A DNA stretch of 64,000 nucleotides from Hyposmocoma kahamanoa (Eukaryota; Arthropoda; Insecta; Lepidoptera; Cosmopterigidae). Below the pieces are notes generated by a model. It did not search any database, was not told where the DNA came from, and was given only the letters and a program-made list of their open reading frames with translations. Both the position numbers and the translations under genes were made by a program. The DNA is taken from contig NW_020654810.1 in NCBI RefSeq assembly GCF_003589595.1, forward strand, positions 14,852,607 through 14,916,606, written 5' to 3'. This document shows positions 1 to 10,856 of this stretch, in pieces (positions within the stretch are counted from its first letter, which is position 1; each line of letters starts with the position of its first letter).

Positions 1-394
1 ACGCATAATAAGGTCATATGTTATAATATGTTGGATATCGCCACTCCAAATATTCATATCGAAGTTCGTATTACACTAAAATGAATTTAGAGGATATGTA
101 AGTGATAAATGCTTTTTGTCTATTCCTACTACAAAAGCTTTCGCTAAGGGTGACGCAAACGTACCACATAGCGTTTTGATAATACTGACTTTTACACAGC
201 CTACTTTCAAGCAAATTTTTCATGGAAGATTGTGAATTGGTTTCATGCAGGAATTTGGCAAGTTAACTATTTTCCGGGTTTTGATTTAATGATGTGTGAT
301 TCAAGTGTGGATATTTTTTGGCTTCTAGATTATGAAGAAATTGCAAACGATGTTGTAAATGTATCTTCAATGTGCTATTAATTCCGTACCAATA
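1..394. other. AT-rich non-coding sequence
   Basis: No open frame with protein-like composition and no recognisable RNA gene or repeat is seen. It leads into the inverted-repeat structure that follows. Confidence 0.4.
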
Positions 395-1556
395 CAGAGT
401 GCTTTATAAAGTCCAATTTTGTGACATGCCCGTTTCTTCCAGATTCCTAGTTTGAACTAATACAAATGCGAGAGTAGAACACCAATGTGACAAATATTAT
501 GTACAGTTTCAGAGAAAAAAATATTTGAAAATGGGGTAATTTTCGGCCAGATAAACAACATAAAAAAATTCATAATTTATAATGTTTGGAAATTATTGCC
601 CAACCAACTTAGTCGTTCGATAAAACCGTACGTTCGAAACTAATCTTCAACGACATAGGTTCAATAGTTAAGAAGTTATTTAATTTTTATTTTCTTACCT
701 CTATAATACGCTAATATTATCATGAACTAATTTTGTGGATTATTGTAATTATCAGTCCAAAAATTTTATCCGGATTTTTCGACGCCAAGGTTTTTTTAGT
801 CTTTTTTTTTATTCGATCTGTACCTGCGCATTTTTTAGTGCAAAAGGTGTTTAAGCTAAGGCCATTATTGGTAAAGAAATAAGTTCATTTAAAAAATTTG
901 AATATACAGTTTTATTTAATGAATTAAGGAGTAATAATTAAAAGTTTTAAATGAAAATACTGACTGAAATGTAATTGATATCTCTCAATGTCGAGTCGTT
1001 AGCCTCATTCGGAATTTCTGTTTGGCTTTTATTCACTGTATGTCGAGTGCTATAAACCAGTACAAAAAAATACTGCAAATAGCACTGATATTGAAACCAA
1101 TTTTTTCATCGCAAAGCTGTTTAATCGCAAATTACCGATATTGAAAGTGACGACACTGACAAAAAATAAAAATCAATGCCAACGCAATAATCCACGGAAT
1201 TAGTTCATGATAATTTTGAGGTGAGTAAGCAACTGCAAGTATAAAAATCTCGAACCAGCGTAATATTGAAGTAAAAAATAAATACGAAAAACATCAAATA
1301 ACTTCGGAACGAAAGCCTATGCCGTTGCCGATTACTTTAAAATGTGTGTTATTCATGGTTTTATCGAACGACTACGGTAGATCAGTAATTGTCAAATATT
1401 ATAAATTATAAATTATCTATGTTTATCTGTATAAAAAAAAAACTCATGACATACTTGTCACAACAGTGTTCTATTCTTGCATTTGTATTAATTCAAACTA
1501 TAGGAATCTGGAAGAAAAAGGGCATGTCATAAAATTGGGGTTTATAAAACTGTGCG
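395..1556. repeat. Large inverted repeat (foldback-like), arms ~360 bp
   Basis: The left arm (about 395-752) is the imperfect reverse complement of the right arm (about 1178-1556). Matching anchors in order are GACATGCCC at 422 with GGGCATGTC at 1521, the block around TTTGAACTAATACAAATGC at 450 with its complement near 1480, TCGTTCGATAAAACC at 612 with GGTTTTATCGAACGA near 1357, and ATCATGAACTAATTTTGTGG at 719 with its complement near 1196. The arms keep order over their whole length but differ at many bases, so the structure is old. The spacer of about 425 bp encodes nothing recognisable. It may be a foldback element or two copies of one repeat inserted head to head. Confidence 0.6.
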
Positions 1557-2653
1557 ATGGTAGGCTGTTATTACAATAAACCGATTTTATATGTTCATCG
1601 TTAACTTGTCAATAATTTAATTTACATTTTACCTTATTTATATAATAATAAGGACAAATGTACGCATTTTCAAAATTCTTTTAGCAAGGATTATATTATA
1701 ATTATAATAATGTTTCGCATTTAGTGGACAAGTTGGTAGCAAATTGAATCAACATGTCGTGACCACAATGTGATTAATGTGTTTCTTTTATTGTGTTACT
1801 ATTTCGTTAATTATGGCTGGCAGTGTTGAGCTATAAGCCTTTAGTGGAGATGATATGATTCTGTTGACAAGACTTACTGTCGTTGACTTATAATTCACCT
1901 GGAAAATGCCTTTTCTCGGATTTTTGCTATCACCTAAACCATAACTACAGTGTGCCAAATTAAGGAGTATTGATATTCGTCTCAGGTATGAGTGGTGACG
2001 CGGAAAGCCAAATACGAAATAGAAGTCTGTTTTAACAGTCCCTTTACTATTATGTACTTTTAAAAGAAACGGTGGTTTCTTCGTGAATTGTAAGCAAATG
2101 ACATTTGTGTTAACCCATGAAAATGTATCCTTCACGTTCACATTCGGTTCGGTTCCAACTCTGGTTCAAGTTTTAGTCAGAATCTTCAATTTTGCTAGGT
2201 CCAGTATGGTCAGGTTTATTACAGCTGTGTTATGCCATATCAATTCGTTTCAAAGTTTTCGCTTTTTCTTGATTTAGAGAAATAAGAAACTTGTTTGATA
2301 CGAAAAGTAATGTGGCTGTGTATTGTTTTAGTATACAGTGTGAAATTGAACAGAGTGCGTGCCTATTATTGATGTGTGATTGATAGATAATACTATATTA
2401 AGACACAATGTTTTTCATTACGCCCAGTACACAATTAAAAACAGCGATGTATAAAATGAGCTAGTGTAATAATGTGGTAGTAGATACACTACAATATGTT
2501 AAAAACAAAATACTATGTTTCCGGGACTTTCGGATGAAACTTAGAGGTGGAATCACCTAGTGTCACTATGAATTATGATTGTATTAATTTCTGTCGTTTT
2601 TCTGTGATGGATGACAATGCATGAATGTATTATCAGTTACTAAGGTTACATAG
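1557..2653. other. Non-coding sequence, nothing recognised
   Basis: Open frames of about 100 codons occur here, but none resembles a known protein and none has convincing flanking splice sites. AT-rich throughout. Confidence 0.4.
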
Positions 2654-3026
2654 CAGGGTTCGACATAATCAAAATATTTATTGTCTTTGATAGTTGTCAT
2701 GATAATTATCCGATACATTCATAGTTTCACAGATTTATAATATATATCCATGCTGAGTCATAGTTTTGTCTCTGTAATTTTTTTACTAACAATGACAAAC
2801 CAAATACTAAATAAACAAAGAAATATCTCTGCTATAACGATTTGGTTTGCGACTTTTTTTTGAGATTGACAAAATGACAAGTTTGGATATGTCTCAGATA
2901 CAAACAGATGACACACCATATTGATAGTAGTAACATTTTATTGTTCAAATTAATTTCAAAGTATCAAGATAATTATTGTGATTGTCATTGATAAATTATT
3001 ATTGAGTGATATCACTTTGAACCCTG
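2654..3026. mobile_element. Possible non-autonomous hAT-like MITE
   Basis: The left end reads CAGGGTTCGA and the right end reads TTGAACCCTG, which are inverted matches. AT-rich sub-terminal sequence with partial inverted similarity follows on both sides. The flanking octamers TTACATAG and GTTCTTAG agree at five of eight positions, which would fit an old 8-bp target duplication. There is no coding capacity. Family assignment is inference from terminus and duplication length. Confidence 0.4.
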
Positions 3027-3986
3027 GTTCTTAGCAACACTCCTCAGTCTGTTCTTGTTCTCAGCCCGACATCCAATTACTCTCGAATAAGTAACACTGG
3101 ACAAATTTAAAGTCAATTTGATCGAGTATTACTTACAATAATTGTTTCGGACGGAGAACGAGAGTACAGGACCACTGAACATTACGGACGCTCGCATCAC
3201 ATTTATATCACAGTTATGGTTGAACTGTAAGTCGATTGTAACTGTCATCCCACGGAAATCGTTAAGATAGACGACGAATCAATAACCATAAATCATAAAC
3301 TGTTATAAGTCAAAGAAGTAACTCTATGATAAGTTTTTGGCCTAATTAGGATTTTACATAATAAAATTTTAAAAATCCAAGTAAGTTGATCTGCAAGGTC
3401 TGGGAAACTGCTAGTATAGGTAATTCATACAGTCCTTTACTATTACTCTGTTCAAATATTCACTCTGTATGTTATTGCATAATATAGATTGTGAATGTGC
3501 TATTCCTATGTCACTGTGGATAGGAGTAACACATTTATTTTTGTTTTTATATACTTTATGTGCAAATAAAACAGGATGTAAATGATTGCAATGTTGAAAA
3601 CATATTAGTATATGTGAATTTTGCTTACAAAAGAAAAATCTGCGAATTAAAGAGAAGTTAAAGACATACTCTTTATTTGGCATAACGTAACTTTCCTTTG
3701 TAAAGAAATCAAGTATCATAAAGATATTGTTTATTAGCTAGAAATTGTAGCAAAATACGTCGAATGTTGTGAAAAGTCACCAAACAAATTCAAGAATGCT
3801 TTGGAAACATGACTTCACTGCATTGACGGATCACATGCCACTGTTTTATTGTTAATTTCTCATTTACATGCTGTTTGTCACTACGGCATTCATGACGAAG
3901 TTTAGTAGTCCAATTCTTTTCAAACGTTGATCTACAAAAAAAATGGAAATCAGAATTTAGTCCAGTGTTATTTTTAGTATAGTAAC
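3027..3986. other. Non-coding sequence
   Basis: AT-rich. A 102-codon minus-strand frame (3411-3719) has no recognisable motif and no splice context, and is treated as chance. No repeat was identified. Confidence 0.35.
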
Positions 3987-4192
3987 TGCCTCCGTGGCTG
4001 AACGGTTATGATGCTGGTCTTCCACACAGAGGTCCCGGGTTCGATTCCTGACTCGGAGAAATATTTGTATGGCCTACATTTATTTTCTTGTGAGTTTGTG
4101 TGTAATTTGTGATTGTTTATATGTGTGTGGCATGGCACCCGCGACACAAAGTTTGGTACGGGGCTATGATAAAAAAAGTATTGATTTGAATT
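3987..4192 (+). repeat. tRNA-derived SINE (family A)
   Basis: The head contains a polymerase III A-box-like block (GTGGCTGAACGG) and a B box (GGTTCGATTCC) about 40 bp later, as in tRNA-derived SINEs. The body that follows (TATGGCCTACATTTATTT, GCACCCGCGACACA, GGGGCTATG) is shared with the copies at 17034 and 17280, so it is an interspersed family rather than a functional tRNA. The two ends of the tRNA-like part do not form an acceptor stem. Confidence 0.8.
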
Positions 4193-4391
4193 CTAGGCCC
4201 TGAATGCCGTAGCAGTAAAATACTTAATTAGTCGTTAGTAGCTTAACTTCCTAACAGTGGTGTGAAGAATGCATTTTCAGCAAGGGTGTCACAGAGGACC
4301 GTCGTCGATGAACAGGATTGAAGAATAAGCATTGAAGGGTCTGCCACTGGTGGTGTTCTAACGACGCGCACACTCTGCTCTATTGTTTCAG

Positions 4392-6455
4392 GGCCAGCAT
4401 CCGAACATCGTAACTGTTCGAGAGATCGTCGTTGGCTCCAACATGGACAAGATTTTTATCGTCATGGACTACGTTGAACACGACTTGAAGAGTCTCATGG
4501 AAACTATGAGAGGGAAGAAACAAGTCTTTCTGCCAGGTAATTAACAAATCATTGGTCATAGAGATGGCCCGTGCACACGGCTATTGGGCCCCACGCGTAA
4601 TTGAAGGATTTATATCTGTACGTGTGTACTGCGTAACGAAAGCGTTACAATAAATCCATCAAAAGTGAAGTTTTTTTTAATAATCACTTACCGTAACGAC
4701 GGCATACACTATATTGCCTAAGCGTAACTTAAGTTTTAAGTATTTATATCTGTACGTGTGTGTCGCGTAACGGAAAGCGTTACTGATAAATCCATCTAAA
4801 GTGAAGTTTTTATTAATAATAATCACTTCTTATCGTATCGATGGCATATACTATATTGCTTGCCATTTGTTGCCGTTTGTTGTCCAGGGTGAGTCAGACG
4901 TGCAGGGCTATTGGTCTCCACGAGTAACTTAAAGTATTTATATCTGTACGTGTGTGTTACGTAACGGAAACAGTTCCCATTTGCAAGCTGCTTAAATGGG
5001 GTAACATTTTCGCTTACACGGCATACACGCACATCTACAAATGCGTGGTTGGGATTAGAAATGGGTCATGGATAAATATCATGGGGATAAATACTCTGTA
5101 GAAAGATAAATATGGATAAATATCCAAATCATTCTTGAATAAATATCCATATTTCTCCATTTTTACTCGATATTTATCCGAAAACGTGGATAAATATTTT
5201 TATCGTGTTTTATTATTTATAGTTAGTAAAACAAAGTATATTTTTAAGCTTAATTGTGAACATTGATACAATTTAGTAGCATGTACGTGTAGTATATTGC
5301 TTGTTATACCTTTTTTCTATACACAGTGATAAAAGGAACCCTTTTAAGTACCGTAAATCCCTGTATTTTTGCGTAAACCTTATTATTTAAATACGTAGTT
5401 TGTTAAAAAAAAATTGTTTCCACACAATATTAATCAGCTGTCTCACATTTTGCATGGAATTTTTTTCAAGTTACTGAGTTCGTCCGTTTTGCACATTTGT
5501 TCAGCTTCGTATATAGAATAAGGGCGCTCCCTCACCGAGAACATTCGCCTATAATGTAACATTCAAGATTCGATTAGGCTGCGATTTCACCAGAGATGTG
5601 CGAGGTAGCAAGGCGTGCGTACGACTGCCTCTGAGAGCCCGCGAGAGCTAGGAGTGCCCGCGAGTGCCTTTGAATGCCTGCGAGTGCTTTTGAGTGCTCG
5701 CGAGAGCCAGGAGTGCCTTTGAGTGCCCGCGAAAGACACGAGAGCCCGCGAGTGCCTTTGAGTGTCTTTAAGTACCCGCGAGTGCCTTTGAGTGTTTTTG
5801 AGTGCCCGCGAGTGACTTTGAGTGCTATTGAGTGCCCGCGAGTGCTTTTGAGTGCCCGCGAGTGCCTTTTGAGTGTCTTAAGTGCTCTTGAGTGTCTTTG
5901 AGTGCCTTTGAGTGAGTTCGAGTGCCTTATAGTGCCCGCGAGTGCCTTTGAGTTCCAGCGCGTGCCTTTGAGAGACCGCGAGTGCCTTCCACTCAAAGGT
6001 ACTCAAAAGCGCTCAAAGGCACTCAAATGCACTCAAAGGCACTCGCAGGCACCTAACTTAAGTAAAGACTTGAAAACATTTCCACCATGTCTGGTGGAGT
6101 CGCAGCCTTACAATTTGAACAGATTGTTACATTATGGGCGAATGCTCCTGGTGATCGAGGTTGCCGAATGTTACGCAGCGAATGCTCGGCTCACCTCCCT
6201 CACCGCCTGTAATGCTCTCTTTTGAACGTTACCTTTACCGGATATTTATCGGGTAAAAACCCATCTCTAGATGGGGTTGCACACAGTGAAACTCGACATG
6301 TAGCCCGACCTAAATATTGCTCTTTGTTTTCAGGAGAAGTGAAGTGTTTAATGACACAACTGTTGAAAGCCGTTCATCATCTGCACGATAACTGGATATT
6401 GCATAGAGATCTCAAGACGAGTAATCTGCTTTTGTCACATAAAGGAGTTTTGAAG
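4392..6455 (+). CDS. Pitslre: CDK11/PITSLRE protein kinase, two internal exons (partial)
   Basis: Cyclin-dependent-kinase-like Ser/Thr kinase; CDK11 family members bind cyclin L and act in transcription, pre-mRNA processing and mitosis. Exon 4392-4536 follows TTTCAG and ends at GTAATT. It encodes the end of the N-lobe and hinge, including [18 protein letters not shown] and [15 protein letters not shown]. Exon 6334-6455 follows TTTTCAG and ends at GTACGA, and encodes [11 protein letters not shown] and the catalytic loop [15 protein letters not shown], with catalytic D and N present. The phase-1 junction joins cleanly (LPGEVK). The [12 protein letters not shown] and [11 protein letters not shown] segments are close to the CDK11 family pattern. 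The preceding exon (glycine loop, PITSLRE helix) and the following exon (DFG motif) could not be found in the window. No stops or frameshifts interrupt these two exons. Confidence 0.85.
4580..5045. repeat. Tandem repeat, ~150-190 bp units, about 2.5 copies
   Basis: The segment TTTATATCTGTACGTGTGT followed by GCGTAAC recurs at about 4609, 4744 and 4937. The flanking blocks GGCTATTGG at about 4580 and 4906, and GTGAAG with a poly-T run then AATAATCACTT at about 4668 and 4800, also recur. The third unit is truncated. It lies in the intron between the two kinase exons, directly left of a hAT-like element. Confidence 0.7.
5056..6269. mobile_element. Non-autonomous hAT-like element carrying a minisatellite
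   Basis: The left end TAGAAATGGGTC and right end ACCCATCTCTA are inverted matches. GGATAAATAT motifs follow the left end and GATATTTATC precedes the right end. The flanking octamers GTTGGGAT (5048-5055) and GATGGGGT (6270-6277) match at six of eight positions, as for a diverged 8-bp target duplication. The body contains the GAGTGCC minisatellite and no transposase. It is located in a PITSLRE intron, 64 bp before the next exon. The hAT assignment rests on termini and duplication length only. Confidence 0.6.
5625..6055. repeat. GAGTGCC minisatellite with inverted end
   Basis: From about 5625 to 5985 the sequence is built of GAGTGCCTTT and GAGTGCCCGC units in irregular alternation, with variants such as GAGTGTCTTT. 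From 5988 to 6052 the array switches strand and reads ACTCAAAGGC units, so its end can pair with the body. Both strands stay open for over 100 codons because the unit lengths rarely create stops. Those frames are products of the repeat, not genes. Confidence 0.85.
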
Positions 6456-6704
6456 GTACGATACTATATAAGGCAGTACCATAGATGTAGGAAAAAGTGG
6501 AGATATGTAATGACGCTATGTAAGATCGGGTACCGATGTCGCCACTTTTTAGCTTGTGTGCAATTCAAACTTTACGCTCTATTATCTACTACCATAACTT
6601 GAAAGATTTTGATTGGGTTAGGGCTTAGTATGTGAAAACGACGTAACACTATTTTAAACTTTAACAAAATCAAACTTACAGTCACTTGAGTAAGAGTTAT
6701 ACTA

Positions 6705-7983
6705 GGGGTTAAAGTATGAAATTGCCGTTTTATTGCAATAGGTTCTTTGAATTTTCATAGAATCTTCATGGTTTGCGGTTTTCGAATGAAACTTTTTTCA
6801 AATGGTTTCTGTGATTTTTTTTTTTTTAAATTTGAAACATTTGAATATCGACTTTCAATTGTTTTTGTTATTCAATTTAGACAAGAAAGATGGATACTGC
6901 GAAAATTCGAGTGATTTTTGAATACGAGTTCCGACGCGGAACTAACGCGGCAGAAACAGCCCGCAATATCAATGCTGCGTTTGGAGAGGGGTCTACTAAT
7001 GAACGCACCGTGCGATTTTGGTTTAAACGCTTTCGTGATGGAAATTTCGACTTAAAGAACAAGCCACGAGGAAGACCGCCCACACAGGTGAATAACGATG
7101 AATTAAGAGAGATAGTGGAAGCCGATCCTAGTCAAACTACCCAGGAATTAGCGGCATGGTTTAACGTTACCTTACCCACAATATTGACTCACTTGCGTCA
7201 AATCAATAAAATAAAAAAATACGAAAAATGGGTGCCTCATGATTTGACTGATCTGCAGAAAGAAACGCGTGTTGAAACTTGTGTTGCCTTGTTGAACCGG
7301 TACAGAAATGAAGGAATATTGGATCGAATTGTAACATGTGATGAAAAGTGGATTCTTTATGATAACCGGAAAAGAAAAATGCAATGGCTGACCCCAGGTC
7401 AAATGCCACAACAGTGTCCTAAAGCAAAACTTACCAATAAAAAGGTAATGGTAACTGTTTGGTGGTCTCAGCATGGTGTTATTCACTATAGTTTTCTCCG
7501 ATCTGGTCAAGCAATAACGGCAGATGTCTATTGTGCCGAACTCCGAACCATGTTGACAAAACTAGCAGTAAAACAGCCCCGACTCATGAATCGATCTTCA
7601 CCATTATTGATCCACGACAACGCGAGACCTCACACAGCACGAGAAACCATTTTGACCCTTCAGGAACTGCAGTTAGAAATCATTCGTCATCCTCCGTGTT
7701 CACCAGACCTTGCTCCAACGGACTACCATTTTTTTCGTGATTTGGACAATTATCTACGTGACAAGAAGTTTTCTTCCCAGGAGGCAGTACAAAATGCTTT
7801 CACACAGTTTGTGCAGTCTAGATCGTCGGAGTTCTATCGCAAAGGCATTAATAACCTTCCCATTAGATGGCAGCAATGTATAGATAATAATGGCAACTAT
7901 TTTATTAAATAAATCTGTTAAAAATTTAAAAAGTAAACAATTTAGATTTTCAGTACAAATCGGCAATTTCATACTTTAACCCC
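6705..7983 (+). mobile_element. Intact-looking mariner element
   Basis: 1279 bp bounded by TA dinucleotides at 6703-6704 and 7984-7985. The terminal inverted repeats are identical for 23 bp (GGGGTTAAAGTATGAAATTG then CCG) and keep partial similarity beyond. The size, TA duplication and single internal transposase frame are those of a complete mariner. It is inserted just after a PITSLRE exon, in the presumed next intron. Confidence 0.93.
6890..7912 (+). CDS. Mariner transposase (DD34D), 340 aa
   Basis: Cut-and-paste transposase of the Tc1/mariner superfamily, which binds the terminal inverted repeats and integrates at TA. The frame is uninterrupted from ATG to stop and is of normal mariner length (about 340-350 aa). 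The N-terminal half has the helix-turn-helix region, including VRFWFKRFRDGNFDLK and the GRPP linker. The catalytic core has VTCDEKWILYDN (first Asp), IHDNARPHTA (second Asp) and CSPDLAPTDYHFF (third Asp). Exactly 34 residues separate the second and third Asp. The linker motif WVPHDLTD replaces the canonical WVPHEL. All visible catalytic residues are present, so it could encode active enzyme. Activity is not shown by the sequence. Confidence 0.93.
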   Translation: MDTAKIRVIFEYEFRRGTNAAETARNINAAFGEGSTNERTVRFWFKRFRDGNFDLKNKPRGRPPTQVNNDELREIVEADPSQTTQELAAWFNVTLPTILTHLRQINKIKKYEKWVPHDLTDLQKETRVETCVALLNRYRNEGILDRIVTCDEKWILYDNRKRKMQWLTPGQMPQQCPKAKLTNKKVMVTVWWSQHGVIHYSFLRSGQAITADVYCAELRTMLTKLAVKQPRLMNRSSPLLIHDNARPHTARETILTLQELQLEIIRHPPCSPDLAPTDYHFFRDLDNYLRDKKFSSQEAVQNAFTQFVQSRSSEFYRKGINNLPIRWQQCIDNNGNYFIK

Positions 7984-7985
7984 TA

Positions 7986-8661
7986 TTATTATTAAAATGA
8001 AATTGAAAAACGAATACAGGCATTGTAAGTTTCAGTCCAGAAATAAAATATTGTAACCACAAACATTTTGGTCACAAACGAAAAAATAACAGATCCCTTG
8101 GTGTATCAAAGAAACAAATAGAGGCCACTTATCACAGTCGCGACTAAGCTCGAAATTTATTCCCTGAATCGGACGCTTATAGTCCGGGAGCTGTATTAAC
8201 ATACACCCTACAGTCTATTTTTTTTACCTCGATAACGCGTACAGTTTTCTCGGACAAACTTCAAAGCCCGCGGGTATTATTTTGAGAAAAATAAGTAAGG
8301 AAGGACAATAAATTGTTCAACTTGAAAATGTGGTACGCTAGTTGAATAATCACTTATGGGCAACATCGAATATAGGACTTATAGGCAACGAATAAAGTAC
8401 ACAATCGTCACATAAGATCAAGCGGCGGCTTTATTCATATTTGCAATAGTATTTTCCCACTAATGCACGGAAGAGCCCTTCAGTTTTGATAGACAATATT
8501 GCGTGAAAAAGAAATGTTATCTTTTTGTAAATGTTTTTCGTTGCGTGTGCAAGTGTGTAAACTATATGTTTTCGTTAGTTCTACATGAACTGCTACGAAT
8601 CTAGGCTATAAATATGTGATTTTGTATATACACCAATTTTGTACATACATACCCATGCTAA
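7986..8661. other. Non-coding sequence between mariner and SINE
   Basis: No coding exon was recognised. I looked in particular for the kinase DFG exon expected to follow the PITSLRE exon at 6455 and did not find it here. Confidence 0.4.
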
Positions 8662-8872
8662 CTCCTCTGTGGTCGAGTGGCTTGCACTCCGGTTTCAAGG
8701 TGTCGCCATCTCTGAGGTCCGGGGTTCGATCCCCGGCCGGGTCAATGTAGTAAAAACTATCTTTCTATGTTGTCTCGAATCTGGGTGTTTGTGGTACCGT
8801 CGTTGATTCCAAATTCATTAACACAAGTGCTTTAGTTACTTACTTTGGGATCAAATTTATATCAAATTAAAT
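8662..8872 (+). repeat. tRNA-derived SINE (family B)
   Basis: The tRNA-like head has TGTGGTCGAGTGG (A box region) and GGGGTTCGATCCCC (B box). It is followed by a body with TTTCTATGTTGTC and CTGGGTGTTTG. The body differs from the family at 3987, so this is a second SINE family. Confidence 0.7.
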
Positions 8873-9709
8873 GTTCAAGAAAAGACAACCAGTAGCGTTA
8901 AATTTTTATTAGATATAATTACGACGAGACTGTTTAACATAAGATTCCGATAAAAAACGGATTAACATGATTCAGATGACAAACAAAGGAATAAGTGCTT
9001 AATTACTACAGTATAGTACAATCGGCATAGTAAATTTCATTCGGAAACTTTGTACATACTATGTATCACATAATCATACCTGGCAATATTGTAATTGAAT
9101 ATAAATGTAGGTTCAGTCTGTAGTTAGTTATTTATTATTATTTGTTTGTTTCTAAGAATTCCAAATAAAGTCGGTTAGGTCAATAGTGTAAAATGCATAA
9201 TTTTTGTACAAAAACGCACGAAAAACAAATAATTAAAATTATAGTTACTCATAATTAATTAAAAAATTAAACTTTATTACCTACTTATCTATAGATAACA
9301 TTAGAAAAAAATTCATATCAAATAAATTATGAAATGACTTTTTAGTCTATCTATTAGTAGTAATGGCACTATTATAATTATTAAATAAATTTTCTTTTTA
9401 TAAGGCACTAGATAATTTTGGAAGTGTTTACTTTTCAGGAAATCAGTTAACATGAATATATTTTATATTAGCTTTAGCATCAATATAATATACCACATAC
9501 TGGCAGTGAATTCGTTAAATTTCTAAATAAATTATCAAATCATATTTTCTCAGCAATTATTTGCAAATGATTAAACACGCACGAATATTTTATATATATT
9601 AGTAGTATTAATTGTATCATTCGATTCTCTGGGGATAATGATTTCATCAAAACGAATAAATCTATAACTACCTTAGTTATGGTTCTATCCTAGCTCAGAT
9701 TGTTTAATC
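8873..9709. other. AT-rich non-coding sequence
   Basis: Long AT-rich tract with several AATAAA-like strings and no coding potential. Nothing else was recognised. Confidence 0.4.
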
Positions 9710-10195
9710 GAGCAACCAGAAACACAGACGAAATAAGGGCCATCCATCCCTGGCAACTCATCAGGCAAATAGGCCTTATAAACTTTTAGATAATATGAAC
9801 TCTCGCTTGCGCTGAAATCACAAATTAGAAAGCTAAAAACAACTGACTTTAATGTACGTCTCTGTATATACCAAAAATATTCTGTATTTATTGTAATAAA
9901 GGTAATATCTCTAACTATTCCATTCGGTGGTGGGAAAAACAGCAAAAAATCTAATTACAAAAGAAACGAAATCACATTTCAAGGGTAAATGATATTAAAC
10001 ATGTAATTTTTCAATTTTCGTCCATTACAGCAAAGCTCAAGTTAAACTGGTCGATTTGAAGTGAAAGAATTGACGACACCCGTCAATTGTTTCGAATTCG
10101 GGCTGGCCAATCGGAGCGCAGTTGTCACCGTAATGATACAGCAGAATAGTTTTCAATCAAATTAAATGGCATTTCGTCTCTATTTCCGTTTACAT
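9710..10195. mobile_element. MITE, copy 1 of a family with ACCAGAAA ends
   Basis: The left end AACCAGAAACACAGACGAAAT pairs with the right end ATTTCGTCTCTATTTCCGTT as an imperfect inverted repeat. The interior matches the element at 29409-29803 in order: GACGAAATAAGGGCCAT, ATTCTGTATTTATTGTAATAA, GTGGGAAAAACAGCAA, TTGACGACACCCGTCAATTG, GGAGCGCAGTTGTCAC. This copy has about 90 bp of extra internal sequence. No transposase. Confidence 0.75.
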
Positions 10196-10856
10196 ATTCG
10201 ATGATCAAAAGTTACATTTTAATCATTTATATATAAGTACGCCAATTAGTGAACCCACTCTACGTAAATTGAAGTATATATTTCTAAGTCAAATAGTGAT
10301 AAAACTCTATCCGTATTGATCTAGTGAAACAAACGTAGTAACGCCTCAATAGTTATAGCTTAATGAGTAACAAATACGATTCGAATAAAATTTAAAAGAG
10401 GCGCATACTATGTCCGATATCAATATACACAAACACAAAATACATTAATACATACGACATACACACACACACACACACACATAAGTACAAAAAGCGCACA
10501 TAACTTGATATTAAAACGGACCATGTTCGCAATAAACATTGGGAATTATCTCCATTATTTATTGAGATTGAATTTTGTGCGTAATTTTAAAATTCGTAGC
10601 ATAAAGGCACATTTTAAGGCAACTTCTTTAAGCGTTTATTTGTCATACATATAGTCTAGTATAATGCTACATTCATATTAAAATCAAAGTGAAAATTTCA
10701 CTATTAGTAATCTGATCTAGAAAATAATCTATAGCATAAAAAAATTCTAGAAATCTACAAGACTACAAACTTTAAATATCAGCTGTTTTAAATGCGCTTT
10801 GTTCGCTACCACTATATTCCAGATGAATTCTATATTTGCTACCTCCCCGCAGATCC
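10196..10856. other. Region downstream of integrin stop, with CA microsatellite
   Basis: Contains a short (CA)n tract around 10459-10482. TTTATT at 10635-10640 is an AATAAA polyadenylation signal on the minus strand, about 217 nt after the integrin stop codon; its use is inference. A further minus-strand AATAAA lies near 10558. Confidence 0.45.

Noticed and set aside
3987..4060. Functional tRNA gene
   Set aside because: A and B boxes are present but there is no acceptor stem, and the same head plus long body recurs elsewhere. It is a SINE. The same applies at 8662, 17034 and 20131.
5625..6055. CRISPR-like array
   Set aside because: Units are 10-20 bp without unique spacers, in an insect genome; it is a minisatellite.
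5574..6225. Frames of 75-140 codons on both strands
   Set aside because: They are produced by the GAGTGCC minisatellite, whose units seldom contain stops. The proteins are simple repeats on both strands.
7172..7972. Minus-strand frames opposite the mariner transposase
   Set aside because: They are antisense shadows of the transposase frame, without motifs.
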